A stretch of 64,000 bases of DNA from an uncultured Clostridia bacterium (GTDB lineage Bacteria; Bacillota; Clostridia; TANB77; CAG-508), in assembly GCA_948777935.1 (NCBI GenBank), contig CAQDYY010000002.1, positions 75,937 through 139,936 of the forward strand. The letters run 5' to 3'. Position numbers and translations under genes: made by a program. How positions within the stretch are numbered: the stretch's first letter is position 1; the number at the start of each line of letters is the position of its first letter. The notes under the pieces are model-generated. The model was not told the DNA's origin. It did no database searches and saw only the letters and a list, made by a program, of their open reading frames with translations. Positions 28,644 through 44,000 of the stretch are shown here, one piece after another.

Positions 28644-28797
28644 AGAACCCCCAGTCGTTCTTGCGAACGACAGCCCCCTTAAATAAAGGGGCCTCTACTC
28701 TACTATTTTAGACTAGAATAGTTTATTTTAAATTGTAGAGAAAAGCCTCCTTTACTTAAGGGAGGTGGCAGTGCGTAGCACTGACGGAGGGTTCTTA
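28644..28797. repeat. MITE-like repeat, copy 4 (inverted)
   Basis: Reverse orientation of the copies at 3391, 4798 and 15754: begins AGAACCCCCAGTCG and ends GACGGAGGGTTCTTA. The flanking sequence is shared as well (ATATAGAG beyond the CCCTCC end), so the true element may extend about 20 bp further. The remaining gap to 29092 is an AT-rich leader for the giant gene, with no gene seen. Confidence 0.85.
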
Positions 28798-29092
28798 CAG
28801 AATTATTCATATAGAGATTTTTTCAAAAAGCATTGAATAACCACTAATTGTAAACAAAAATAAACAAAAAACAGCTTTTCCCTAGTAAAAAGGCAAAAAA
28901 AGCCACGAAAAGTAACAAAAAAGTAAATAAAAATACAAAAAGAGCATCAAATAGAAAAAAATTGCTATTTCCGTACATACTATAGAGATAAAGGTATGTA
29001 ATATAAAAATATTAGGTATTTAAAAAAATAAAAAAATATTATATATAAATAATAAATTAAAACTAAACAAAAGAGTTGTAAGGAGAAAAACT

Positions 29093-32000
29093 ATGGAAGT
29101 AAAAGAAAAACAACAAAAGAAAAATTGGAAAAAGAAAATAATAAGCACTGCTATAATAACAGGAACATTAGCAGTAGCAGTATTAACATATGCAAATAGA
29201 ATAATGCCAAATACAACAAATTCTTTAAAATCAACTAGTGAAATATCACCCAATGCCTTAAACTTAAATGATAGAGCAAAAAGGTTAAATATTTTACCAG
29301 AATCCATGGAAGAAAGAATTAATAATACAATACAACCTATGTTTTTTAACTCTAGCAACTCTATAAATTATAATTTAGAAAACAGTGAAAATAATGAAAA
29401 CAGTCAAAACAATGAAAATAATATAAACAGAACACCTCAATTAGCATCAACAGGAACTTCAGGACATGCCTTATATGCAGATGGAACAATATACAGTTGG
29501 GGAACAAACCAATTTGGGGTCCTTGGAAATGGAAACACATCAGGTACATATGTAGCATATAGTGAAGTACCAGTTATAGATAGCACAGGAGCACAAATTA
29601 CAGATGCAATCCAAATTGCAGCAGGACAATACCATGCAATGGTATTAAGAGAAGATGGAACAGTATGGGCATGGGGTAGAAACAACTATGGACAACTAGG
29701 GAACCGTACAACTACAACAGGGATAACACCTAGAGCACAGCAAGTAAAAAAATTTGATGGAACAGTATTAGAAAATATAGTAAAAATAGAAGTAGGACAA
29801 TATTCAAGCTATGCACTAGACGTAGATGGAACAATATGGAGTTGGGGCTATAATGCTAATGGAAGACTAGGAAATGGAAATGCGACAAACCAAACTAAAG
29901 GTGCAGTAAAAGTATTAAACGAAGAAGGAGAAGAATTTAGTAATGTAAAAGATATACAAGCAGGACATGACATATGTATTGCAATAACAAATGATAATAA
30001 AGTATATGGTTGGGGGAAAAATAGTGTTGGAGAATTTGGAAATGGAACAACAGACCAATCATATACACCAATAGAACTAGAAAATATAACAGACTGGAAA
30101 AAAATAAGTGTAAACTATTATAATGTAGGATACTTAAAAAATGATGGAACACTATGGACAAGTGGGCAACATACATCACTGGGATATGATGAAGAGGAAA
30201 CTGGATATTCAGCTACATTTAAACAAGCAAGAACAAGTAAAAACGATGTAATACAAAATGTTAAAGACTTTGAATATAGTGCAGCATCACTATATGTAAC
30301 AGTAGAAGGGGACAAAAAAGTATATTATGCAGGAGATTATGGAATTACTGGAAAAGAAGAAAATGCTACAGTTATATACCTTGCACCACTATTAAATATG
30401 GATGGAACATATTTTGAAAAAGATATTGCAAGAATATCAAGACAGACCTATGATGCAGACTTCCTAATAGGAACAGATGGAATAGTATATACATATGGAT
30501 ATAATGGGACAGCTGCAATGTACAAATACGATAAAACAGACAGACATTATGTATCAATAGTAGGAGAAGCGACTGAAAGAATTAGAATAGAAAGAATGTT
30601 AGTAGGAGAAAGCAAAAACTTAAATATAAAATCAGCAGACTTAAATAAAGGTATTAACATTTATTTAAAAGACATAAACAAAGAAAACTTCACATACCAA
30701 ATATATAATACAGATATAGCAGAAATAAATAGTGAAGGAGAAATAACAGCAAAAAAAGCAGGAACAGCAAAAGGAAAAGTAACAGATCCAATAAGTGGAT
30801 ATAGTATGGAAATTGCAATAATAGTAGAGGACACCTATGCACAAGTAGAAGTAGGATCAATGTTTTCAGCTGAACTTTTAGAAGATGGAAATGTATATAC
30901 ATGGGGAGGAAACTATCATGGAAGTTTAGGAAATGGAAAAAATGTAACAAATTGGACTACAGCATCTACACAATCAAGTGATGCATTTAATAGAGTAAAA
31001 ACAAATTCAACTACATATTTAGAAAACATAGTAAAAATAGCAACTGGAGAAATAGGAATTTTAGCACTAGACAGAGATGGAAATGTTTGGGGATGGGGAT
31101 ATAATGGACAAGGACAATTAGGAATAGGAAACACAACAACTCAAGCTTATGCAAAACTAATATATAGTGGAGAAGATGCAGTAGATATATCTATGGATAG
31201 ATGGGGGTCAACTATATTATTAAAAGATGGAAGTATGTATACAACAGGTTCAAACCAATATGGACAGTTATCAAATAGTTCAGTACCTCAAGTTGCAACA
31301 AGTGGTAAGTATAATTATATAACATCATTTACATTAGCAGAAAATTACGAAAAAATAATAAAAATAGGAAATGGATATGGAACAACAGCAGGTCTAACAA
31401 TAGATGGAAAACTTTATACAACAGGTGGAGGATATACAGATATAGGATATGGACTTACAAAAGTTTGTATGCATGGAGACGGTATAGAAAGAACAGAAGG
31501 AACAACAGAACCAATAAAAGCAAATATAGAAAATATAATAGACTTTAAAGCAACTAGCTTTATGACAATAGTAAAAACAGAAAATAATGAGTTATATACA
31601 TTTGGAAGTTATGAAATATACTATGATGAAGAAACAAGTAAAGGTATATATCAAAATTATGCAAGCCCTACAAAAATAGCAGATAATGTAGATAAGATAG
31701 GTTTAAGCTATTCAGCAGGTCATTTTACTAAACTAAATGAAACAGGAATATATTCATTTGGAGCAAATTCCAATGGAGAATTAGGAACAAATAGTGAACA
31801 AAGATATAACCTTACTCCACAAAAAGCACAAGATGCAGATGGAAAAGAAATAAAAGATAAAGTTTTAAAAATAGGATGCAATTTTACAAATACACTAACA
31901 TTTATAACAGAAAATGGAACACCATATGGAGCAGGATGGAATGGTCAAAAAGAATTAGGAAAAGCAGAAGCAGAAATGTATTACTATGCAACACCAGTAA

Positions 32001-35000
32001 ATACAATAGAACCAATAAGACTAGATAGAATGCTAATAGGAGAAACATTAGATTTACAAATATCTGGTGAAGACATATGGGGAGAAAACAATTTATTTAA
32101 TTTAAAAGAAAGCAACATAACATACGAAATATACCCAGAATATACTAATATTGCAACAATAGACAACAATGGGATAGTAACAGGAGTAGGGGAAGGAAGA
32201 GCAAAAGGAAAAATAACAGACACGGCAAACAATATAAGTATAGACCTAGTAATAGAAGTAGAAAAAAACTATGCAAAAATAGTAAACAATGGATATGGAA
32301 CATATGCATTAGATATTAATGGAGATGTATACTTCTGGGGAAAAGACTATATGCGGAATATCAGGAAATGGGCTAGCACCAGTAACCAAATATGCAGATG
32401 CAAAAAGACTTTATACATATCCAACAAGAGTAAAAAATGCAAATGATGAAACAGGCTATTTAACAAACATAGTAGATATAGAGAGTACAACACATACAAC
32501 AATAGCACTAGATAAAGATGGAAATGTATGGGGATTTGGGTATAATGGACATGGTATTATAGGAAATGGAAATACAACAACAGTTAGTACAGCACAGCCA
32601 GTACAAACATCGGCAGGTATACAACTTACCAATATAGTAAAAATAGAAACATTAAGATACTCATCAGTAGCAATAGCAAAAGATGGAAGTATATATACTT
32701 GGGGTAGAGCAGAAGAAGGAGGATTACTAAATGGAAAATATGCAACAAATGTACTTTATGCAACAAGAGTAAAAAGTATAGATAAAGTAATAGAAGTAGA
32801 CTCAAGCCGGTTGGAATGCAATGGTAGGAATATTAAGAAGTACAGGAACGGTGTGGACAGCAGGGCATATAGACGATAGCGATAGTTCTGGAGAAAATAA
32901 CAATATAAGTCCATTAAATCCAAAAATAACATTAGATAACTTTGCAATACCACAAAGAGTAGAAGAAATAGACAATGTAGAAAAATTAGTAATGAATTAT
33001 GCATCAATATCAGTTATAAAAAAAGATAGAACAGTATGGACATGGGGAAGGTACAACTTCTATGAAGGAGAAGAATATGCAGAAGAATTAGTAGAAAGTA
33101 TATATATAAACAATCCAGTACAAGTACAAGGAATAACAAATACGAAACAAATATCAGCCAATGCCAATGCATATTCAGTAATAATGGAAAATGATAACAA
33201 AATATACACATGGGGAGAAAACAGCTTTGGAGAATGTGGAATAGGATATAAAAGTAGAAAAGTAGGAAATATAACACCTACTGGAGTATCAAATTTAGGA
33301 ATAGTAAAAACAAGAACAGGAAAAGACTTTAATGCATTAAGAGTAGATCATATTTCAACAACCCCAGCAAACAGTGTTACACATGTAATATTAGAGGATG
33401 GAAGCATATATGCGTATGGTTCAAATTATCCAGATACAGTATCAGACTTCATGGGAAGAGAAGAATATGCATATCCATATGCAACATATATAGGAAGAAA
33501 ATACCTAAACTTAGATAAAAGATATGAAAGAATAAAAATAGGCGAAACAATAGAAGTAAAAGGTGAAATGATTGAAGACATAAACGTATATATGGGACAA
33601 GCGACAAAAGGAGAACTACAATTAAAATCAGATGATGAAACTATAGCCAAAGTAGAAGGGAAAAACATAATAGGAGTAGGCATAGGAACAACAGTAATAA
33701 CAGTATTTGACCCAATAACAGAAATAGAATCGATCATAAAAGTAGAAGTAAGAAATCAAAATGCAGTAGCACTTCCGCAAGTAGAAGTGGGAGAATACTA
33801 TACAGTAGCCCTAAGAGAAGATGGAACAGTATGGACATCAGGCTACAATAAAGTAGGACAACTAGGACTTGGTTGGACAGGTGGAAACATATATGAACAA
33901 GCACAAGTATTAACACAAATACAAGACGATTATGGAACAACAATAGATATACCACTAAATAATATAATAAAAATATCAGCATCATATAACCATGTATTAG
34001 CACTAAGTAAAACTGGAGAAGTATATGCATGGGGAGCAAACACATATGGACAATTAGGAATAAATTCTAATATAAGCTCAAATTATGCAACACCAGTATT
34101 AACAACAGATGCAAGTGAGACATTAAAAAATATTATAGACATATCAGCAAGTTCAGATGTAAGTACATTCTTAGATAAAGACGGATATGTACTAACTTGT
34201 GGATTACCAAGAACAGGACAATTAGGGAATGGAGTAAATAGTACAAGTACTTCATACATGAAAAAAACACCAACATATATAGATATAGATAATATTATAG
34301 AAATAAGTTCAGGAGGATGGTCAGTAGATAGCCAAGGAGCCTATACTATGGCATTACAAGCAGAAAAAAATCTGTATGGTTGGGGAAATAATATTAAAGG
34401 GCAATTAGGAAATGGAACTACAAATAATGCAACAACTCCAGAAAAAGTATATCAAGATGTAGTAAAAGTAAAAACAGGTGCACGATACACAATAATAAAA
34501 AATACAGAAGGAAAATATCTAGTTACAGGAACTAATGAAGATGGTGAATTTGATACAGAAGAGATAACTAACACCACAAAATTTAAACAAATAGAAACAA
34601 CACTAGATAATGGAACTAAGATAGATATAAAAGACATCTATTCAAATCCATGGGGAACAACAATAATAGACAAACAAGGATATGCATATGCACGTGGCTG
34701 GAATGCATATGGAAACTTAGCAAGACATGATAATAATGATCACTATTATAATTGGGATTTAATGAAGAAACAAGATGGAACACCAATAGCAAATGTATTT
34801 ACAATAGGAAGAGGAGGATCAGACTATAATAACTCATTAATAGCAAAAGATGGAACAGTATGGATAACAGGAGATAATAGTGAGGGACAAATAGGAAATA
34901 GAACCTATGATAATACAAACTACCTAACACCATTTGGAGTAGGATACATAAACCTAGACAAAAGAAACATAACAATAAAAATAGGACAAAATACGCCAGT

Positions 35001-38000
35001 AAACTTACTAGAAAGCCAGTCAAACTTTAGTGTATTCGAAAAAGAAAAAAGATTCGATTTTGAATGGACAAGTGTAGATGAAAATATAGCTAGCGTTTCA
35101 CAAGCAGGAATAATAACAGGTAAAAACATAGGACAAACAATGATAACAGTAACAGAAAAAAACACAGGAATATCATCATCATTAATAGTAAGTGTTACAA
35201 GTAATCATGAAGACTCTATAGCAATGCCACAAGTAGAAAACTTAGAAGATGCCACAATAGTATTAAAAGCAGATGGAACAGTATGGACAACAGGATTAAA
35301 CAACTTTGGTCAATTAGCAAGTGGAAATACAACAAAAAGAAATTATTACGACAGAGTAAAAATAAGTAGAACAGCATATCTAGAAAACGTTATAAAAATA
35401 TCAGCAGGAGCTAATGGTTGTTTAGCATTAACAAAAGACGGAGAAGTATATGCATGGGGAAGAAATAACTACGGACAATTAGGTTTAGGCACAACTACTT
35501 CATACTATACATATGCAACAAAAGTAAAAGGGGTAAACAACAAAGGAACACTAAATAACATAGTAGATATATCGATGGGATACTTTAATGCTACAGCAGT
35601 AGATAAAAATGGAAATGTAATAACATGGGGTTGGAATAGAGATGGTGAACTAGGAATAGGAAATACAAAACAATATAGATACCCAGTATACTCATCAATA
35701 GGAAATGCAATAAGTGCAGAAGCAGGATATTACACATTAACAATACTAAGAGACAATAGAGACCTATATCAAGCAGGAAATTACCAATACATAGGAGTAA
35801 AAGGAGCAACCGAAAACGTTACAATACCAACAAAAGTACTAGGAAATGTAACAGGGTATTCAGAACCAGTATACAACCCTATTGCAAAAACAGGAGATGG
35901 AAAAGTATATGCATGGGGACAAAATTACCAAAAATACTTACCATTTGAAGCAACAATACAAATAGATGATAATGGAAACTGGTACACAGACGAACCAAAA
36001 GAGCTAAGGCTACCAACAGATGAAAGTGGAAATACAGTAAAAGTAAAATATGTAAAATCAGCAGATAATTCACTATATATAATGGCTGAGGATGGAACAG
36101 CATATTCAGTAGGGTATAACGATTTTGGAGCATTATCAAATGGAACAATACAATATGAAACAGAATTTAAACCAATGCTAAATGTAAAAGGAGAACCATT
36201 TAAAAATGCAATAATGCTATCAAGAGGAAAATACCATACACAATCAGTAATAACAAAAGATGGATATGTATATACTGCAGGAAACAATACAAATGGAGAA
36301 TTTGGAAACAGTACATATGATAGTTCAAACTATTTAACAATGTCAGGAACAGCATTTTTAGACTTTGAAGACTCAAAACAAATAACATTAAAAGTAAACG
36401 AGAACTACGAAATAAACAAAGACAAATTCTACATAAACGGAGACTTCAATGTATTCCCAGAACTAAATGGAATGCCGGGAGACATAGATTTAAGTCTAGA
36501 AGAAACAGATATTATAAACTTAAATGAAACTCTAGTAACAGGCTTAAAACAAGGAACAGCAAAAATAAAAGCTACTGAAAGCATAAGTAACTTAGAAACA
36601 TACTTAACATTTAGAGTAACAGATAAAAAGGTACAAATAAAACAAGGAAACTACTTTACAGTAGCACTAAAAGAAAATGGAACAATATGGACATGGGGAT
36701 ACAATGGATATGGACAGCTAGGAACAGGAAACAAAACAGTACAAAAGGTTCCAGTACAAGCAGTAAATATAAATAATGTAAAAGACATAGGAGCAGGAAC
36801 AAACCATGTAATAGCACTAAAAGAAGATGGAACAGTATGGACATGGGGATATAACGGCTATGGACAAATAGGAACAGGAGATACTAGTGTACGACTAGTA
36901 CCAACACAAATAACAGGACTAAGAGACATTATACAAGTAGAAGCATATGGAAACACAAGTTATGCATTAGATGCACGTGGAGACATATATGTATGGGGAT
37001 ATGGTTATTCAAGAAAACCACAAAAACTAAACATAGGCGAAAAAATAGTAAGCTGTGAAGGTGAGTTACTAATAACACAAAGTAAATGTGTATATGACTT
37101 ATCTACAAAAAAATATAATTGGTCAGTACAAGATATTATACAAGTAGTAAAAGGGTCAAATCACTTCCTAGCACTAAATACAGATGGAACAGTATATGCT
37201 TGGGGAAATAATACATATGGACAATTAGGAAGAGGATGGAAAGCAAGCTCTACATATGGAGTAGACTATGTATATTCACCAGATGGAGAAGATTACCTAA
37301 GAGATATAGTAGCAATAGAAGCAGGAAATAATAGTTCAATAGCAGTAGACAAAAATGGAAAAGTATATACATGGGGATATAATAACTATTATCAATTAGG
37401 AGATGGAACTAATACCTTAAAAACATTACCAACATATATAGAACGACTAGAAAATATAGAAAACGTATCACAAAGTAATACTAACTGTAGTATGGTATAT
37501 GACTATGACGGATATGCATACTCAGCAGGACACGGAGGAAACTGGCAGTTAGGAACAAACACAAATAAAAACCAATCAAGATTTAAAATGATAGGTGATG
37601 TACAACTAACATCAGAAAAAGACAGAATATCAGTAGAAGAAGGTGGAGAAAAAGACTTAAATTTACAACTTTCAAATACCTTTAACCTAAAAACAGATGT
37701 AGCAAGTACAGAAAATATAGATGTAACAATAGTAGATGAAGAAATAGCAACATTAACAGGTGGAAAAGTTCAAGGAATAAAACAAGGAAAAACACTAGCA
37801 GTAGCAAGACACAAATCAAGCAGTATATACAAATACATACAAATCGACGTAGTAGCAAAAGATAGCTTTACAGCAGCAAAACTAGAAAACGGAAGAGACT
37901 TTACAGTAGCACTAAAAGCAGATGGAAGTGTATGGACTTGGGGAAGAAACCAATATGGGCAACTAGGACTAGGAAATAACAACGACTATAGTGAGCCTCA

Positions 38001-41000
38001 AAAAGTAAGCATAATAGATCCAGCAACAAAAGAAGAACAAAAAATAGTAGACATATCAGTTGGAGAATACCATGTAGTAGCACTTGCAGAAAACGGAATA
38101 ACATATTCATGGGGAAAATCAGACCTATATCAAACAGGACATGCAAATAGAACAGCATTTAAAACACCAACAAAAATGTATGATTCATATGGAAACGAAT
38201 GTGGAGGAATAGTAAAAGTAGTAGCAAGAAAAGACTCAACATATGTAATAGATATCTATGGAGGAATATATGCTTGTGGAAAATGGTGGACTAGCAAAAT
38301 AAAAGATGATGTAACACCAATAGACGCACCAGTAGATGTAAATAATGAATATGTATTAGATGTAGATGGAAATGTATATAACTGGGAGAATAAACTAGAA
38401 ATAGGAGAACCTATAAAGAGTCTAAGCGAAGGAACATCACATAGTACATTCTTATCAAAAACAGGAAAAGTATATTCTATAGGAACAAATACATATGGAG
38501 AACTAGGAAACGGAACAAAAACAGACTTAACTAATAAAGTGGCTATAGTAAAAACAGATGAAAACACTATTTTAGAAAACATTATAGAAGTAAAATCGGG
38601 AGACTATTATAATATAGCAGTATCAAAAGATGGAAAAGTATATACATGGGGAATAAATGAAAACGACAAACAAGGAAGAGATGACCATAGTTACTTTATA
38701 TTTGCAGTAGAAAATGGAAACATGAAAAACGTACTAACAGCATCTAGTGGATATGACCATACAACATATGCAGATAAAGATGGTGTAGTATATGCAGTAG
38801 GAAAAGGAGATTATGGACAGCTAGGAAATAGGCAAACAAACAATTATAGCACACCAGTAGTAGTTGGGGACTACTTAATAGATTTAAGCACAAACAACAT
38901 ACAAATAGCAGTAGATGAAGCAGCACAATTAGAAGGAAACATTAGAAACTTTAACATAATATATGATAAAACAAGTAAAATAACATATAAAAACAGCGAT
39001 ACATCAGTTATAAAAACAACAAGTGCAAAACAAAATGTAAACGGAAACTATGAAACACTAGTAACAGGAAGAAAAATAGGAACAACTTCGATAATAGCAC
39101 AAAGCCAAAATGGAGAAGCAGTAGCAGTAGTTCAAGTAGAAGTAATACCAGAACAAACAGAAATAAAACCACAAGTATCAGTAGGTGGAAGCCATACAAT
39201 ATCACTAAGATCAAATGGAACAGTATGGACATGGGGACAAAACACATATGGACAACTAGGAACAAATGATATGATTTCAAGAGATGACCCAGTACAAGTA
39301 ACATTTGAAGGAAACGTAAAAATAAAAATGATAAGTGCAGGAAAAGACTATAGTTTAGCATTAGATACAAATGGAAATGTTTGGGGATGGGGTAAAAATA
39401 CATATTATGAAATAGATCAAGTAACTAGTACAAAAATACTAAAACCTAGAAAATTTGCTAAATTAAGTAATATCATAAAAATAACAGCAGGAATAAACAC
39501 AAGTGTAATGCTTGCAGAAGATGGCACAATATACACATATGGTTTAAACTCAGACGGACAAGCAGGAACAGGAGATTACACCCAAAGAGCAGTATATAAA
39601 GCAAATTACGACATGCAAAATGTAATAGACATATCAGCAGGATCTAGTCATGTAATGGCACTAAAATCAGATGGAACAGTATGGGTAACAGGTTCAAATA
39701 GATATGGACAACTAGGAATAGGTAATAAATTTATAAGTGAAGTACCAACATATCAAAAAGTAGACTTACCAGAAACAATAGCATATATACAAACAGGCGA
39801 AAATTCATGTTTTGCAATATCAACTACAGGAAATGTATATGCATGGGGAGCAAACTACTACGGACAATTAGGATTAAACGACAAAGAAAATAGATATGCA
39901 CCTGTAAAAATAGAAGAACTAAGCAATATACGCGAAATATCTTCAGGAATAAACCATACAATAGCAAGAGATGGAAACAGTTACAGTTATGTTACAGGAA
40001 CAAACAAACAAGGTGAACTAGGAGTAGGAGATAAAACACCAAAAGTAATATTTGAAAGAATAAATACACTAAACAATATAATGGACATATCAGCAGGAGA
40101 AAACTACACAGTAGCAAGTCTAAAAGATGGTAGTGTATGGGCATGGGGAGATTACAACCATGGAGACGAAAGTTTAAAAAGTAAAACAAAAAGCACAATA
40201 CCTGTAAAAATAGGAAGTGACAATGTTTCACTAAAAGAACTAGAAATAACACTAAAAGTAGAAGAACAAAAACAATTAGATATATCAGGAGAATTTGTAT
40301 TTAATCTAATATATGACACACAGGCTTCTTCAGACTTCACATATGAAAGCCTAAACAATGACATAGTAACAGTAGATAGAGATGGAAATATTAGAGGAAT
40401 GAGAGAAGGAACAACATGGGTAATAGCAAGAGATGTTAAAAATAGTAGGGAACTAGTAGCAATAGTAAAAGTTATAGGAAAAGAAAATACAGTAGCACCA
40501 AAAGTAGAAGCAGGAAATAACTTTGCAACATCATTAAAAGCAGATGGTAGTGTATGGACATGGGGATATAATGGACAAGGAGAACTTGGAAATGCAAATA
40601 TGGAAACATCAAAAGTTCCAACAAAAACAGCAATGGAAGGTATATACAAAGAAATAAAATCAGGACAAAGCTTTACACTTGCACTAAAAGAAGATGGAAC
40701 CGTATGGGGATTTGGTTCAAACTCTAAAGGACAACTTGCAAGTACAAACATAAGCTATAACAACATACCAATGCAAATAAACGGCTTAGCAGATATAATT
40801 CAAATAGCAGCAGGAAAAGACTACGGTTTAGCACTAGACAGTTATGGAGCATTATATGGATGGGGAGAAAATTTAGCAGGACAAATAGGAATAAACAACA
40901 TAGGAGAATACACATATAATGTAGCAAGAGTAATAATAAGCACAGACAGAATAATGCATATATCAGCAGGAAACAAACAATCTGCAGTAGTAGATTCAAC

Positions 41001-44000
41001 AGGTAAAGTTTATGGATTTGGGGAATATTTAAACGGATACCTAGAAGGAATAGAAAATGCAGTAAAAGTAGAAATAGGAAATGGATATATGTTAATACTT
41101 ACTACAGAAGGAAAACTATACAAATATGACCAAACAGGATTAAACCAGATAAGTACAAATGCAAATGTTATAGACATATCTATTCAAAATACACAAAACA
41201 TGTATCAAACAAAAGATGAAAATGTATATGTATGGGGAGAAAATACAAATGGAGCGTTAGGAGTAGGAAACGAAGCAAATGTAAGTGTTCCAACTCTAGC
41301 CACAAAGAACAGCACAAATGTATTTGGAATAGGAGCAGGATACAATAACACTTACATAATTTCTAACGAAGGCTTTATATATGCCTCAGGAGCAAACGAT
41401 TTAGGACAAATTGGAAATGCTACTACAAACAATGAAGTAGAGCACGTACTAGTTGGAGATACTAAATTTAAAGTAGAACCAGAAAGCAATATAATGCATA
41501 TAGCAGACGAAGAAGAGGTACAGATAACTTTAGATTTATTTAATGTATTTACAGAGAAAGCAAAAGACATAAACAACTTTGAACTAATAAGCGATAATGA
41601 TACTATAGTATCAGCAAACATAGATAATAATGAAAAAACACCAAAAGCAATGTTAAACGCTAAAAGTGTAGGAACAGCCAATATAACAGTAAGAGACAAA
41701 CAAACAGGAATAGAGCAAAAAATAATTAGAGTAGTAGAACCAATAGAACAAGACAGAATAGACTTCATAAAAGTAAATGACACACTAGCAAAAGTAGTAG
41801 GAGAAAAGAAATATGAAGTAACAATAGCAACAGGAGAAGAAACAGCAAATCTAGAAGTACAAACAAAAGATAAAACAGATGCTATAGACGTAGGAAAAAC
41901 AGGAATATTTGCACCAAATGGGGTAATAACAAAGGTAGTAAATATAAATAATAAAGAAACAATAATTGAAATAGACGTAAAAGCAGTAAATGGAGAAATT
42001 GTTCCATTCGAACTAAAAATTATAAAACAAAGCACAAACAATGAACTAGAAATAATAAAAGTAGATGGAATAGAAATTAGTCCAAATGCAGATGGAATAT
42101 ATCAATTAATAGTACAAAATAAACAAACCTATGAAATATATGCAAAAGCAAAAGAAGAAATAGCATATGTTAATATAGATGCAGTAGAATATGACAAAAA
42201 AGAACAAACAAGAAATGTATCATTTAGAAGTGAAACAGAAACTGTAAGACAAGTAGCAATAAACGTAAAAGCAGAAAGTGGAGACGTAAAAACATATACA
42301 TTAGAGCTATATAAAGAAAATGCAGAAGAAATAAGATACTTACAAAAAGTAATAGTAAATGGAGAAGAAGCCCACAAAATTGCAGAAAATAAATATTATG
42401 CAATCATAGGAGATAAAGACACAAATGCCGAAATTGAAGCATATGCTAAATTCTATTTATCAAGTGTAGACATAGGTCAAAATGGATATAAACAAGGATA
42501 TAATACATATACAAAACAAATAAGTGATGTAGAGACAGAGGTAATAATAACAGTAAAAGACCAAAATGGAAAGAAAAAAGAATATACCTTAGTAATAGTT
42601 AAAGAAACAATAGCAAAACAAGAGTTGCAACTAGAATTTGTAAGAGTAAATGGAGTACATGCCGATATATCAAAAGAAAGCGATAGGATATATGAAATAA
42701 CATTAGATAAACCAATGAATGTAGCTTCAATAGAAGCAGGAACAGTACTAGATGATGCAAATGTAAGCATTAATGGAGGAGCATATAAACAAAAAGTATC
42801 AATAGAAAATATAACAATAACAGGAAGTTATATGCAAATACCAATAATAGCCGAAAGAGAAGACATAACAACAATATACTATTTAAACATATATGGATTA
42901 CCAGATGAAACAGACCTAAAACGAGTAAGCCTTGCAGGAATTGGAGACGCCACATATAATCCAGTAACAGGAGAATATGAAATAAGTGTAACAAAAGACA
43001 TAACAGAATATATAGTAGAAGCAGAACCAATAGACGAAAAAGCAAGTACAAAAATAGAAGACGATGAATATGTAGTAGGAAATAGCACAAAAACGATAGT
43101 TAAAGAAGATGGGGAAACAATAACTATAGTAACAATAACATGTAAATCACAAAATGAGTTAATAGAAAAGGAACACACACTAAAAATAAGAGAAAAATCA
43201 AACAATACAAGTGTAGTAAACTTACTAGTAAACTCAGAACAAGCTACATATAATGAAGAATTAGAAATGTACTATATAGAAGTAAAAGGTGAGGTAGAAA
43301 AAGCTAACATAGAAGCAATACTAGAAGACGGAAACAGTATAGCAGACATAGAAAAAACAGGAAAAAATCCACACGAAATAGAAATAAATGACAGAGAAAC
43401 AATAGTAACTATAGAAGTAACAGCAGAAGATGGAACAAAACAAGAATATCAGCTAAAAATAGTAAAACTATCAAACAATGTAGAAGCAACAGTAGAAGCA
43501 GGACAAACAGAAGACACTTTAGCAGAACTTACACCAAATGATGAAGGAAACTATTATATAAAAGTTCCAAGAATAGAAAGCTATGTAATAAAAGTAACAG
43601 TACCAGAAAGTGCAAGCCTTGCAATAGACGGAAACAATGAAACCACAGGAACAGAAAACATAGCATTAGAACAAGATGTAACAGAAGTAGCATTTACAGT
43701 AACAGCAGAAGATGGAACAGAAGAAAACAGAACAATTACAATAGAAAAAGAATCAGACAATAAAGAAATAGAAAGCATAACAGGTCAAGACATATTATCA
43801 AGTAAAATATCAGGAGAAAACACATATGAAATAAAACTTGATGATAGAGTTACAGAAAGTTTTGATGTAACAATTAAAACGAAACACGACTTAGCAAGTG
43901 CAAAATTAAATACAGAAGATGCGACAAGCTATGAAGTAAAAACAATAACAAGAACAATAAATTTAAGTGATTGTGTAGAAACAGATGAAGAAGGAGATGA

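Noticed and set aside
29450..41730. CRISPR or other short-repeat array in the RCC1 region
   Set aside because: The repetition is protein-level (WGxNxxGQLGNG) with variable DNA and spacing, inside an open reading frame.
40152..42041. Minus-strand ORFs of about 200-230 aa inside the giant gene
   Set aside because: Antisense shadows of the A-rich coding strand, with no domains or ribosome sites.
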